DNA of 31,541 nucleotides from Spirochaetota bacterium (GCA_023396615.1 JAEWVM010000176.1:1-31541), one strand, 5' to 3'. Positions 7,788 through 16,449 are shown, counted from the stretch's first letter. The notes: generated from the letters alone by a model not told the origin. Program-made: numbers and translations.

Positions 7788-8734
7788 ATGCATCTAGCCG
7801 AATGATTTTTTTTCTTTTCTTCAAGCAAAACCTTTTTTTCGAGACATTCCCGACTGCGTTCCCTGCATCTGTCATAAAAACGACAGCCCTTTGTTTCATA
7901 GTCTATTGGCGGAACATTTCCCTGTATAGGGTTCAAAAGTTTTTCTTTGCAGTTTTGTGCAGGAATTGATTCGATGAGAGCCTGCGTGTAAGGGTGCATC
8001 GGATCAGAGAAAATTGTTTCCGAAGATCCTATTTCAACAATTTCGCCGGCATATAAAACGGCAGTACGTTCACAAAGATTTGCCGTAATGCCAAGATCGT
8101 GTGAAATAAATATCAATGAAAGCCCTTCGACTTTAACCTTGTTTTTTAAAATTGATAATATTTGCGACTGAACGGTTACATCCAGTGCTGTTGTAGGTTC
8201 ATCTGCAATCATAAGGGAAGAGCCGGAAGCAAGTGCTGATGCAATCATAATTCTCTGCTGCATGCCGCCGGAAAGTTCGTGCGGATAGCATGAGTATATT
8301 TTTTCGGGATCAGGAATTTTCATGCTGTCAATAAGCTCAATGGCTTTGTTGCGTGCTTCTTTTTTGGAAATATTCTGATGGGCGAGAATTGTTTCAGATA
8401 TTTGATATCCTGCTGTATAGCACGGATCAAGAGCCGTTGACGGCTCCTGAAATATCATTGAAATTTCTTTTCCTCTTTTCAGGCGCATCTCAGCTTCGCT
8501 GCATTGCAGAAGATCCTCATTTTTATAATATACTGATCCGGATATTATTTCACCGGGAGTCTGAAGAAGCCGCATAATGGAATAAGCTGTAACGGTTTTT
8601 CCGCATCCGCTTTCTCCGATTAGACCCAATGCGTGACCTTTATCAAGAGTAAAAGAAATATCTCTGGCTGCCGGATAAAGTTTGTCTCTTATTCTGAAAC
8701 CTGCATAAAGTGATTTGACTTCTAGAAGACTCAT
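7778..8734 (-). CDS. oligopeptide/dipeptide ABC transporter ATPase, OppD/DppD type
   Basis: This ATPase should drive peptide (or nickel-type substrate) import. Visible motifs are Walker A GESGCGKT (40-47), Q-loop FQEP (95-98), signature LSGGMQQ (154-160), Walker B LMIADEPT (174-181) and switch His212. The C-terminal oligopeptide-transporter extension has four cysteines (C284, C290, C297, C315; CX5CX6CX17C), a pattern reported to hold an Fe-S cluster in some DppD-like proteins. Its ATG overlaps the stop of the upstream lipoprotein gene by ATGA, so translation is probably coupled. No permease, binding protein or OppF partner is nearby; they may be encoded elsewhere. The length of 318 residues is normal. 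Confidence 0.9.
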   Translation of the reverse strand: MSLLEVKSLYAGFRIRDKLYPAARDISFTLDKGHALGLIGESGCGKTVTAYSIMRLLQTPGEIISGSVYYKNEDLLQCSEAEMRLKRGKEISMIFQEPSTALDPCYTAGYQISETILAHQNISKKEARNKAIELIDSMKIPDPEKIYSCYPHELSGGMQQRIMIASALASGSSLMIADEPTTALDVTVQSQILSILKNKVKVEGLSLIFISHDLGITANLCERTAVLYAGEIVEIGSSETIFSDPMHPYTQALIESIPAQNCKEKLLNPIQGNVPPIDYETKGCRFYDRCRERSRECLEKKVLLEEKKKNHSARCIKK

Positions 8735-9516
8735 TTTATTGTTTTTCCTTCAGATGATAGTTTGCCGTTGAATATTTGAATTATATAGTAATCATATTTT
8801 TTACGTTTGTCATCAATGGATAGAAGCGGGAGATTGATATGACGGACTCCGTCTTTATTGATATCGTATTCGAATCCTGATTCTGAGGAAATAACTGCGA
8901 TAACATTATATTTTAAAAGAATGCTGTGGGTTTCTGAAGGATTTGCGATAGTCCGTGTTTTGGTGTTCAACGGAGCAAAAAAAGGTATTTTGGAAAATAT
9001 AATTATTTTTGAATTTTTATATTTTTGAATGTCTGATTTCAGCCAGATTAACTGGTCTTCCGTGATAATTTTTCCTGAATTTGAAGCGTTTAGCGCAATA
9101 AAATGAAGAGTTCCGTAATTAAATGAAAAATATTCTCCATGATTTTCTCTTTTGTTGAAAAGATCAAAACTGTCATCGAACTTATCATGTTCTGAAGGAA
9201 TAAAATATGCGATGGATCTAAAACGTGAGAATTCTTTTTTTGCTGAATCCAGCTGATTTTCAACATCATTTTTTATAATGCCGCTTTTTGATGAACCGCC
9301 CTGAATCAAATTACCGAGATGAATCAGAAATGTCGGGTTCTCTTTATTGATTGAATCAATAAGTTTTGCCAGTTCGGCAGGATTTGTTTTAAAAGCAGAT
9401 TCCGGCCGGGTATTTGCTACAAGAGCGAAATTGACATCATTCGTTTTTTTTTCAATGCCTGCGCAGGATAAAGCTGAAAATAAAGAGACAAATAGAATAA
9501 TTTTGTTTGTAAACAT
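8731..9516 (-). CDS. lipoprotein with degenerate calcineurin-like phosphoesterase domain
   Basis: A signal peptide with lipobox ALSC (Cys18) is followed by a metallophosphoesterase-type fold. The frame of the family is clear: ALVANTRP, FLIHLGNLIQGG, YFIPSEHD, YFSFNYGTLHFIALN, QLIWLKSDI and IIIFSKIPFF. The metal ligands are largely replaced: the usual D-x-H reads N35-T-R37, GD reads G68-N69, GNHD reads SEHD (108-111), the H of H-x-P reads K176, and GHxH reads about S211-E-S-G214. The protein is therefore probably not a metal-dependent phosphatase and may bind a ligand or partner. ATG 9516 is preferred to a TTG one codon earlier. It is coupled to the OppD-like gene, which hints at a substrate-related role, but that is inference. 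Confidence 0.8.
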   Translation of the reverse strand: MFTNKIILFVSLFSALSCAGIEKKTNDVNFALVANTRPESAFKTNPAELAKLIDSINKENPTFLIHLGNLIQGGSSKSGIIKNDVENQLDSAKKEFSRFRSIAYFIPSEHDKFDDSFDLFNKRENHGEYFSFNYGTLHFIALNASNSGKIITEDQLIWLKSDIQKYKNSKIIIFSKIPFFAPLNTKTRTIANPSETHSILLKYNVIAVISSESGFEYDINKDGVRHINLPLLSIDDKRKKYDYYIIQIFNGKLSSEGKTIK

Positions 9517-9633
9517 CAATAAAGCCGTCAGTATATTTTTATAGTTACAGAAAATATCCGTACCGTAGAAAACATAATTCTTTTGAATAATCTGTAAAGA
9601 TAAAAAGTTCTTGATTGCAATTATTTTGGTTAA

Positions 9634-10401
9634 ATGATGGCAATTATGTTTATAAAATTAAAGAAATTGATAACAGCATTGAAAAAGAAAATTTTTAATG
9701 TAACAGCAGTTCTTCTTGCTGCTGTTTTTCTTGCAGGTCTCTTTTTTTCTTTGAGAACAGTCAGTATTGAAAGTATATTCTCGTCTGATGCTGATATATT
9801 TGCTTTATATTTCTTTACCTTTTTCCTTATAGTATTTATATTCAGCTTTTTCACCGCATTGTTTTTTTATAGGCTTAATATTAAGCCGGGAATTATTGTT
9901 ATTTCTTTGTCGGCAGTTCCTCTTTTGCTTTCCCCTGATATCACTGCTGTTATTTTTGATTTGTTTTTTTCTCCAAGAGACGGATTTCTCGCCTATCTGG
10001 GCGACAGGTATGATGTAGAAGTCATAAATAATTTGCTGTTATGGAATTATTCTGTTTTTATTTATTCTTTTAGTGCGTACGCCTGGAAAATGCTGGGCCC
10101 TTTAACGGTTTTATTATATTTCATCATGAATAAGTCTTTCCGTAAAAATAAATCAAAAATTTTTCATAGAGTTTTGTTTCTTCAAAGAGCTTTTTCCGCT
10201 TCATTGGTAATTTTTGTTGCGTTTATTTATCAAATCCCGGTTATGATTAAGATTTATGTATCGCGTTATGAATATGCTTATACATTTCCGGATTGTTTTA
10301 CACCTGAGACTTTTGCTTTTATTTATTCGGTCGTTTTTATTATAATTGCAGTTATCTTTTTTTTACAATTATTACTGTCTAAAATAACTAGTGCGAAATA
10401 G
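9634..10401 (+). CDS. six-helix integral membrane protein, unknown function
   Basis: I do not recognise the family. The 255-residue protein begins with a lysine-rich amphipathic stretch (KLKKLITALKKKIF). About six hydrophobic segments follow, near residues 22-40, 55-80, 82-105, 135-160, 185-205 and 228-250. Phe and Ile content is high and loops are short; one loop (about 118-130) is polar (SPRDGFLAYLGDRYD). Three in-frame ATGs (9634, 9637, 9646) can start it and none has a strong ribosome-binding site. It is divergent from the phosphoesterase-like lipoprotein and upstream of EF-G, with no sign of an operon with either. Confidence 0.75.
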   Translation: MMAIMFIKLKKLITALKKKIFNVTAVLLAAVFLAGLFFSLRTVSIESIFSSDADIFALYFFTFFLIVFIFSFFTALFFYRLNIKPGIIVISLSAVPLLLSPDITAVIFDLFFSPRDGFLAYLGDRYDVEVINNLLLWNYSVFIYSFSAYAWKMLGPLTVLLYFIMNKSFRKNKSKIFHRVLFLQRAFSASLVIFVAFIYQIPVMIKIYVSRYEYAYTFPDCFTPETFAFIYSVVFIIIAVIFFLQLLLSKITSAK

Positions 10402-10431
10402 TTTTAGCACTGAATCAGTATTAAAAAAAAA

Positions 10432-10462
10432 TTGACAAACCCTGCCGCGAAAAGAGTATGGT
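10432..10462 (+). promoter_or_regulatory. candidate promoter of the EF-G gene
   Basis: An exact TTGACA (10432-10437) is followed 19 bases later by TATGGT (10457-10462). The spacer is long, but the position fits, giving a leader of about 80 bases before the EF-G gene. Confidence 0.4.
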
Positions 10463-10551
10463 CAGATTGAATACAACTTTGTGTTGATATCCTAAGATGA
10501 TTTAATATCAAACAGGAAATTTTTTAATTAACATTTAATAGTGAGGGAAAA

Positions 10552-12639
10552 ATGCCGCTTTCGAAACTTAGAAATATCGGTATTGCCGCGCATATTGACG
10601 CGGGAAAAACAACTACTACTGAGCGAATTCTTTTTTACACAGGTGTAAGTAGAAAACTCGGAGAAGTTCATGACGGAGCGGCAACTACCGACTTCATGAA
10701 GCAGGAACAGGAAAGAGGTATCACGATCGCTTCTGCCGCAATTACAACGAAGTGGAAAGATCATCAGATTAACATCATAGATACTCCGGGTCACGTTGAC
10801 TTTACTGTTGAAGTTGAACGTTCAATGCGCGTAATCGACGGTCTTGTAGGTCTTTTCTGTGCTGTGGGCGGTGTTGAGCCTCAGTCTGAAACAGTTTGGA
10901 ATCAGGCTGACCGTTATAAAGTTCCAAGAATTGCACTTGTAAACAAAATGGACCGTGTCGGTTCTGATTTTATGGAAGTTGTCAGCCAGCTGAATAAATA
11001 TCTTGATGCCAATGCAGTTCCTTTTCAGCTTCCTATCGGTGCTGAAGAAAATTTTCTTGGTGTAATTGACCTTATGAAAATGAAGGCAATTTATTATCCT
11101 GCCGAATTGAAAAGAGAAGAAAAAGATATTCCTGAAGACATGAAAGCCGAAGCTGAAGCTGCAAGAAAGAATATGATTGAAAAAATTGCAGATTTCAATG
11201 ATGTTATCATGGAAAAATATCTTGCTGAAGAAGAAATCGGATATGAAGAACTTAAAAAAGCTGCAAGAACTGTTACTATAAATCAGAATATTACTCCTGT
11301 TTTCTGTGCATCTTCATATAAAAACAAAGGTGTAGAAGAATATCTTGACGCAGTTCTCGATTATCTCCCTTCACCGGTTGATGTTGGCGCTGTGCACGGA
11401 CAGGATGTTAATGATCCTTCAAAATCTCATACAAGACATCCTGTTGAGTCTGATCCTTTTTGTGCGCTTGCATTCAAGCTTATCAATGACCCGTATGTTG
11501 GTCAGCAGACATTTATTAGAATTTATTCCGGAAAACTTGAAAGCGGTATAACTGTACTTAATTCAACAAAAGGAAAGAAAGAGAGAATAGGTCGAATTCT
11601 TAGAATTCACGCTAAAGACAGAGAAGAACTTACATCTGCCGGTGCTGGTGAAATCGTTGCACTTATCGGTATGAAAGACACTAAAACAGGTGATACTCTC
11701 TGTGATCAGGAAAATCCTGTAATTCTTGAAAAAATTCATATTCCGCCTGCGGTTATTGAAATGAAGATCACTCCGCAGAGTAAGAAAGATGAAGAGAAGC
11801 TTGGTTTTGCTCTTAATAGACTTTCAACTGAGGACCCTTCATTTAAGACACGTGTTGACGAAGAATCAAATGAAACTGTTATCGCTGGTATGGGAGAACT
11901 TCACCTTGAGATCATGGTTGACCGTCTAAAAGAAGAGTATGGTCTAATAGTTGATGTCGGAGAACCGGCTGTAGCATTCAGAGAAACAATGAAGACTCCT
12001 GTTGAAAACTCTTATAAATTTGCTAAGCAGACCGGCGGTAAAGGTATGTTCGCAAACTGTACTATCCGTTTTGAGCCTAATCCGGGTAAGGGATTCGAGT
12101 TCGTAGACATGATTAAGGGAGGAGCAATTCCTCAGGAATATATTCCTTCAGTTAGAAAAGGTCTTGAAGCAACTATGGATGAAGGTATTCTTGCAGGCTT
12201 CCAGGTTCTTGATGTTAAAGCTATTCTGATAGACGGAAGCTTCCATGCTGTCGATTCATCGGATATGGCGTTCAGACTTTGTGCTTCAATGTGTTTTAAA
12301 CAGGCATTTCTAAAAGCTGATCCGATTCTTCTTGAGCCGGTAATGAAAGTTGAAGTAAATACACCGGATGATTATATCGGTGATGTAATCGGAGATCTAA
12401 ACAGAAGAAGAGGAAAGATCGGCGACATGAGAAGATTTAGAAAAGGTTCTCAGAAAGTTGATGCGAAAGCGCCTCTTGTTGAAATGTTCGGTTATGCAAC
12501 TACACTCAGATCTCTTTCAAGCGGAAGAGCGAACTATTCAATGGAATTTCATGCTTACGAGCAGGTTCCAAAAGATGTTCAGGAAAAAGTAGTTAAAGCT
12601 GCTGCTGAAAAACGTGCAAAAGGCAACAAAGCCGATTGA
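10552..12639 (+). CDS. fusA: translation elongation factor G
   Basis: This GTPase moves tRNA and mRNA through the ribosome. The 695 residues cover all five EF-G domains. G1 AHIDAGKTT (13-21), effector and G2 RGIT, G3 DTPGH and G4 NKMD are all present. The middle domain has the GMGELHLEI segment, and domain V has the VEVNTPDDYIGDVIGDLNRRRGKI motif. GAGGG lies just before the ATG. The gene stands alone, not in the str operon with rpsL, rpsG and tuf. Spirochaetes and some other lineages carry two EF-Gs, one for translocation and one for ribosome recycling, so this may be one of two paralogues; the sequence alone does not say which. Confidence 0.95.
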   Translation: MPLSKLRNIGIAAHIDAGKTTTTERILFYTGVSRKLGEVHDGAATTDFMKQEQERGITIASAAITTKWKDHQINIIDTPGHVDFTVEVERSMRVIDGLVGLFCAVGGVEPQSETVWNQADRYKVPRIALVNKMDRVGSDFMEVVSQLNKYLDANAVPFQLPIGAEENFLGVIDLMKMKAIYYPAELKREEKDIPEDMKAEAEAARKNMIEKIADFNDVIMEKYLAEEEIGYEELKKAARTVTINQNITPVFCASSYKNKGVEEYLDAVLDYLPSPVDVGAVHGQDVNDPSKSHTRHPVESDPFCALAFKLINDPYVGQQTFIRIYSGKLESGITVLNSTKGKKERIGRILRIHAKDREELTSAGAGEIVALIGMKDTKTGDTLCDQENPVILEKIHIPPAVIEMKITPQSKKDEEKLGFALNRLSTEDPSFKTRVDEESNETVIAGMGELHLEIMVDRLKEEYGLIVDVGEPAVAFRETMKTPVENSYKFAKQTGGKGMFANCTIRFEPNPGKGFEFVDMIKGGAIPQEYIPSVRKGLEATMDEGILAGFQVLDVKAILIDGSFHAVDSSDMAFRLCASMCFKQAFLKADPILLEPVMKVEVNTPDDYIGDVIGDLNRRRGKIGDMRRFRKGSQKVDAKAPLVEMFGYATTLRSLSSGRANYSMEFHAYEQVPKDVQEKVVKAAAEKRAKGNKAD

Positions 12640-12640
12640 T

Positions 12641-12677
12641 ATAATAAAACACCGCCTTAAAGGCGGTGTTTTATTAT
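12641..12677. terminator. intrinsic terminator after EF-G
   Basis: A nearly perfect dyad spans 12641-12677: the arm ending in AAAACACCGCC pairs with GGCGGTGTTTT, with AT-rich flanks extending the stem to about 16 bp. The T-rich descending arm supplies the U-run. It begins two bases after the EF-G stop codon. Confidence 0.9.
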
Positions 12678-12836
12678 ATTTCTTTATCCCATTATTATAA
12701 TTATAAATCCTTTCTCTTTGTTATTTCATCTTACTTCATAAATAGGAAAATTTATAAGTATTTCATAGATGTAAAAATATGAATGATATAAAGCCATATT
12801 TAAAAAAAAATGAAAAAACTTAATAAAACAATGATA

Positions 12837-12850
12837 AATACACCTGTATT
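12837..12850. promoter_or_regulatory. small palindrome upstream of the sigma-factor gene
   Basis: AATACA-CC-TGTATT is a perfect 6-bp dyad with a two-base centre. It lies just upstream of the AT-rich stretch TATATAGTATTATAAATAG that probably holds the promoter of the sigma-like gene. It could be an operator; the evidence is only symmetry and place. Confidence 0.3.
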
Positions 12851-12895
12851 TTCCGTATATAGTATTATAAATAGTATTGAAAGGGGAAAATTATT

Positions 12896-13417
12896 TTGAA
12901 AAACTATGAAAAACGTTTTGATCTGCTCTATCGAAATTATTTCAGCGATATTGTAGGATTTATCTGCAAAAAAATTCATAATTCAGAAACAGCAGAAGAA
13001 ATTGCCCAGGAAGTATTTGCGAATCTATTCGCGAAGAGGAAGGAATTGTCTCCGGAATCATCTATATCAAAAAGATATTTATTTGTGTGCGCAAAAAATA
13101 AACTGATTGATTTCTACCGCCAGAGAAAACCGCGTATTATTTCTGAACCGATAGAAAATATTGAATACATGGAGATGGAGAAGCTGAATGAATTTAATCT
13201 TGAGAATATGATTATCCGGGATGAAATAATTTCTACATTCAATTCAACACTTTTAACGTTTAACCAATCAAAAAGAAAAGCTTATCTCTCGTGTATAATA
13301 AAGGATAAAGATGTTAAGTATACGCAAAAATATTACCGTTATCGCAGAAAAGTTTTGAATGAAATAAATGAAATCATGCGGACTAAACTATCAGAATATG
13401 AAGATATGATAAAGTGA
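12896..13417 (+). CDS. ECF-like RNA polymerase sigma factor with shortened region 4
   Basis: Residues about 8-78 match sigma region 2: LYRNYFSDIVGFICKKIHNSE, then AEEIAQEVFANLF and KRYLFVCAKNKLIDFYRQRK, which bind core polymerase and the -10 element. Region 4 (about 112-160) is unusual. The conserved start is present (STLLTFNQSKRKAYLSCII) and the end (YRYRRKVLNEI), but the stretch between them lacks about eight to ten residues of the normal helix-turn-helix. It may therefore recognise -35 DNA poorly or differently. The start is TTG 12896, with AAGGGG nine bases before it. No anti-sigma gene is adjacent. Its stop abuts the stop of the convergent MscS gene with no gap. Confidence 0.75.
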   Translation: MKNYEKRFDLLYRNYFSDIVGFICKKIHNSETAEEIAQEVFANLFAKRKELSPESSISKRYLFVCAKNKLIDFYRQRKPRIISEPIENIEYMEMEKLNEFNLENMIIRDEIISTFNSTLLTFNQSKRKAYLSCIIKDKDVKYTQKYYRYRRKVLNEINEIMRTKLSEYEDMIK

Positions 13418-14464
13418 TTATTTTCTGATGTTTATATTTTGTGTCGGATATGCAAATACTATTTTCTTTGATTTGAAATATTTCATAATTTCTAAATTTA
13501 TTTGTTCATTTATTCGCATAAAGTATGCGTAATCCGGGGAAGTAATAAAATATTCTGTTTCAAAGATAATTGAATAATCTGATAATTCTTTTAAATTTGA
13601 ACGTGAGCATTCCGTGTCTTCATGAGACTCGATTATTTTTTTGATTTCTATCGGAATTTTTTCGAGCTTGCTGATATCAGTTTCGTAACAGACGGAATGT
13701 GAGAGGAGTACTCTTCTTTTTTTCATTTTCGTGTAATTTCTTACGGTCTTATTTGTCAGTTGATTATTTGAGAGAATAATTTCTTCACCGTTTAAGCTCA
13801 ATATTCTTGTGCTTCTTATTCCTATTTTGATTATTGTACCTGCTACGTCATCGAATTTTATAAAATCATTTTGCACAAAAGGCTTATCAACATATATGGT
13901 AAAAGATGAAAATAAATCAGAAAGAATGTTTTGAAAAGCAAATGCAAAAGCAATACTTGTTATTCCAAGGCTTGTAACAAGAGTTGAAACTTTGAATCCG
14001 AGATTTGAAAGAATTATTATCAATCCTGCCGAATAAATTGCCGTTTTGGAGAGAACAATAATGATGTTGAAAAAAGTTTCTGATGATTTATATTTTTGTC
14101 CATGATGTATTTTGGAGAAAATCAGATTAAGACTTTTACCTGCAATTGACGCCAACTCAAGAAAAATTGATGCGATAACAAAGGTGTTTAAAATCATTTT
14201 TTCAGTTTTTGTTAAAGTGATTAGAAGAGAGGCGATTTCAAATGATAACGCAAAGATGAGCATGTAGTGTGTTTCTGCAATAAACGAAGTAATACGTTTT
14301 ATTTTTTTATTATTTTTGGCAGCCTTTTTGAGACGCATCCTTAGGGCGCTTTTTGTTGCAGAAAGAATAAGTAAAATGAGAGCTGAGGCTGTAAAAAAAA
14401 CAACAGCTTTTGAAAATTTATTTTCTTCAATCAGAAAGATTTTAATTGTTTCAAGTGTTTCCAA
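13418..14464 (-). CDS. MscS-family small mechanosensitive channel
   Basis: An inner-membrane channel of the MscS family that would release solutes on osmotic downshift. About five hydrophobic segments lie near residues 18-36, 60-82, 90-115, 131-153 and 158-180. The last is the pore helix, rich in small residues (SLGITSIAFAFAFQNILSDL), followed by the family stretch IYVDKPFVQNDFI and the beta domain (GTIIKIGIRSTRIL, EEIILSNNQL). The cytoplasmic vestibule domain runs to the end. The start is TTG 14464, with AGGAG about seven bases upstream. It is 10 bases after the ABC ATPase gene and probably in one transcript with it. Confidence 0.88.
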   Translation of the reverse strand: METLETIKIFLIEENKFSKAVVFFTASALILLILSATKSALRMRLKKAAKNNKKIKRITSFIAETHYMLIFALSFEIASLLITLTKTEKMILNTFVIASIFLELASIAGKSLNLIFSKIHHGQKYKSSETFFNIIIVLSKTAIYSAGLIIILSNLGFKVSTLVTSLGITSIAFAFAFQNILSDLFSSFTIYVDKPFVQNDFIKFDDVAGTIIKIGIRSTRILSLNGEEIILSNNQLTNKTVRNYTKMKKRRVLLSHSVCYETDISKLEKIPIEIKKIIESHEDTECSRSNLKELSDYSIIFETEYFITSPDYAYFMRINEQINLEIMKYFKSKKIVFAYPTQNINIRK

Positions 14465-14474
14465 AAATGTTCTC

Positions 14475-15254
14475 CTATGCTGGGAAAATATAATTTATTG
14501 ATGAGGCGGAATTACGGACTTTATTGAAATCAATTTTATATAATTTGGAAGCAATGTCATTTTTCAGAAACTTGTCAGAAGAGCCTGAAAAAAAAATACT
14601 GAAATCCTTCATTGCTGTAATGTTATCAGAAAATCTTATTGCAGTATTGATATCGTGAACAGAGGCGATAACAGTTTTACCTCTGTCGGCTTCATCTCTT
14701 AAAATTGAATATATGTTATATGCATGACTGATATCAAGATGAGATACCGGTTCATCCATAATGATTATTTCAGAATTTTTCGCGATACACCCTGCAAGCA
14801 GGGTAAGCTGAAGCTCTCCGGCTGATAAATGATTTAAAAGTTTTTTGGATAACTTTTCAATCCTGCATCTTTTAAGTGCGGTATCTTTATATTCATAATC
14901 ATCATTTGAAAAAGTAAATCCTTTTTTTAACGGAAACCGGTTAAGTAAAACGAACTCATCAACAGTAATCGGTTTAGCTGAAAAATCAGAGGAAAAAACT
15001 GAAGAAATAATAGAAGATTTTTCCTTTATTCCAAGTGAGTTGATATAAGTGTTTCCTATAAAGACTTCTCCCTTTAGAGGACTTTGAATTCCGCATATAA
15101 TTTTAAGCAATGTTGTTTTCCCTGATCCGTTGGGACCGATCAGGGATGTAAGTTTGCATTTTTTGAAAACAGCGGACAATGATTCAAAAACATTTTTATC
15201 TGAATATGAAAAAAATATATTTTTTAGAACTATATCATTTCTATTACTTAGCAT
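14475..15254 (-). CDS. orphan ABC ATPase, FecE/FepC/BtuD type
   Basis: The ATPase resembles those of iron-siderophore and cobalamin importers. Walker A GPNGSGKTT (40-48), Walker B IIIMDEPVSHLD (163-174) and switch His200 are intact. The signature reads LSAGE (143-147) instead of LSGGE, and the Q-loop region (ISSVFSSDFSAKPITVDEF) has no obvious glutamine, so coupling or hydrolysis may be altered. No FecCD-type permease or binding protein is nearby. Its start overlaps the upstream secreted-protein gene by 11 bases. Another possibility is a non-transport ABC role, but single-domain ATPases of this type normally serve importers. Confidence 0.82.
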   Translation of the reverse strand: MLSNRNDIVLKNIFFSYSDKNVFESLSAVFKKCKLTSLIGPNGSGKTTLLKIICGIQSPLKGEVFIGNTYINSLGIKEKSSIISSVFSSDFSAKPITVDEFVLLNRFPLKKGFTFSNDDYEYKDTALKRCRIEKLSKKLLNHLSAGELQLTLLAGCIAKNSEIIIMDEPVSHLDISHAYNIYSILRDEADRGKTVIASVHDINTAIRFSDNITAMKDFSIFFSGSSDKFLKNDIASKLYKIDFNKVRNSASSINYIFPA

Positions 15255-15873
15255 TAAAACCGTTTAAAAAATCAGTAAAGTCCTGTTTGTATTCCGGATA
15301 TAGTTCCTTGCTTGTAAAAAGAGTTATTTGAGTTGAACCCTTTGAGTCGGAATAAACATAATAATTATAAACGAAATTGATGCCCTGGATAACTCCCGAG
15401 AGTTCAATAAATTTAACTTGTTTGCCGTTTACCAGACGTACTTCCGAATTTGTTATTTCAACATTTGTTGCAACTTTTTGCGCATTATCAATAACGATTG
15501 AATCGAAATTTTCCATAGGTATTCTGATTCTTTCGGTTATTATCATTGCATATGCATCACCGGAAGAATGCTGGAAAGAAGCCTCAGCCATTTGATTTAA
15601 TGAAGTCGATAATATCTCCCATTTTGAAGGATTATACTTAACAATAAAATTGCCGCGTTTAGCATTATAAACTGATGTTGAATCTGCAGGTGTTGCAAAC
15701 TGCTGTGTGATCAATTGATCATTTTTCTTATCGTCGTTCTTTTTATCATATTTCCATGTTCCATTCTCTGAAAGAATTATCTTTTTGCCGTCTTCAGTTG
15801 TTGCTGTTATGTCCTTAGCTGAAGCGTATGAGCATAAAAGAAGCGCCAACATGATGTACATAATTGTCTTCAT
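15244..15873 (-). CDS. secreted DUF3157-like protein
   Basis: Residues 1-19 are a signal peptide ending SYASA before Lys-Asp, with no lipobox. The mature N-terminus has ITATTEDGKKIILSENGTWKY, a short motif seen in DUF3157-type secreted proteins. A Lys/Asp-rich spacer follows, then a mixed alpha/beta domain (about 60-209) with one candidate ligand region (SGVIQGINFVYNYYVYSD). The function is unknown. GGAGG lies four to five bases before the ATG, and a promoter with a palindromic -10 is immediately upstream. It leads the ABC ATPase-MscS run. Confidence 0.75.
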   Translation of the reverse strand: MKTIMYIMLALLLCSYASAKDITATTEDGKKIILSENGTWKYDKKNDDKKNDQLITQQFATPADSTSVYNAKRGNFIVKYNPSKWEILSTSLNQMAEASFQHSSGDAYAMIITERIRIPMENFDSIVIDNAQKVATNVEITNSEVRLVNGKQVKFIELSGVIQGINFVYNYYVYSDSKGSTQITLFTSKELYPEYKQDFTDFLNGFNAK

Positions 15874-15895
15874 ATTTCCTCCGTTTTGTTTATTA

Positions 15896-15931
15896 TCAAT
15901 AATTATTGAAAAAAATCAAGTAAAGAGTCAA
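15896..15931 (-). promoter_or_regulatory. promoter with palindrome over the -10, upstream of the DUF3157-like gene
   Basis: On the minus strand TTGACT (15931-15926) is followed after 18 bases by AATAAT (15907-15902). A perfect 14-bp palindrome TCAATAATTATTGA (15896-15909) covers this -10, so a repressor dimer there would block polymerase. The -35 overlaps the stop of the upstream gene. Confidence 0.45.
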
Positions 15932-16449
15932 TATTTATTGATGTCTTTTACGATTATTTTTAGAGCCGGAAGATACATAATTAATGAATTTTTATATGTA
16001 TTGTAAATAGAAAGTATGGTTTTCATGTCATCCCTTGAAATTTCACATCCGGCTTCCTTGTAAACCGTTTCTTTGCAGAAAGGAGTAAGTTCTGCTGAAT
16101 TGAGAAATGTTTTTATAAACTGTTCAGAGTCATCTTTTTCGGGAAAGGCTTTTTCTGCGGCCGTTTTTACATTTGATGAACTTAATTTATCAATCGATTT
16201 TAGAGCTTCAGTCTTATCAATGTTGTGACGTTTCATGAAATCAGGAAGAAGAATCAGCTTGTTTTTTATAATAATGAAGTTATCAGGTGTAATTGCAGAT
16301 AGACGGTCATTCATGACCGTAAAAGCGATCATTTTGGGAACGAAAATGTGGCTCGCAAGTATGCTTAAGCCAATAATTGAAATAATAAATATGATACCTC
16401 TAATTTTACTTTTTAGTGAAACCGGAGGAAGCTGTCTTTGTGTAATCAT
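15928..16449 (-). CDS. membrane-anchored protein of unknown function
   Basis: I do not recognise the family. One membrane helix (about residues 17-38) follows a short basic N-terminus, so the remaining 135 residues probably face the periplasm. This part is mostly helical, with paired cysteines (two Cys about 12 residues apart in FCKETVYKEAGCEI) that could form a disulfide. The start has only AGG about eight bases upstream. It lies 54 bases upstream of the DUF3157-like gene on the same strand, but that gene seems to have its own promoter. Confidence 0.7.
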   Translation of the reverse strand: MITQRQLPPVSLKSKIRGIIFIISIIGLSILASHIFVPKMIAFTVMNDRLSAITPDNFIIIKNKLILLPDFMKRHNIDKTEALKSIDKLSSSNVKTAAEKAFPEKDDSEQFIKTFLNSAELTPFCKETVYKEAGCEISRDDMKTILSIYNTYKNSLIMYLPALKIIVKDINKY

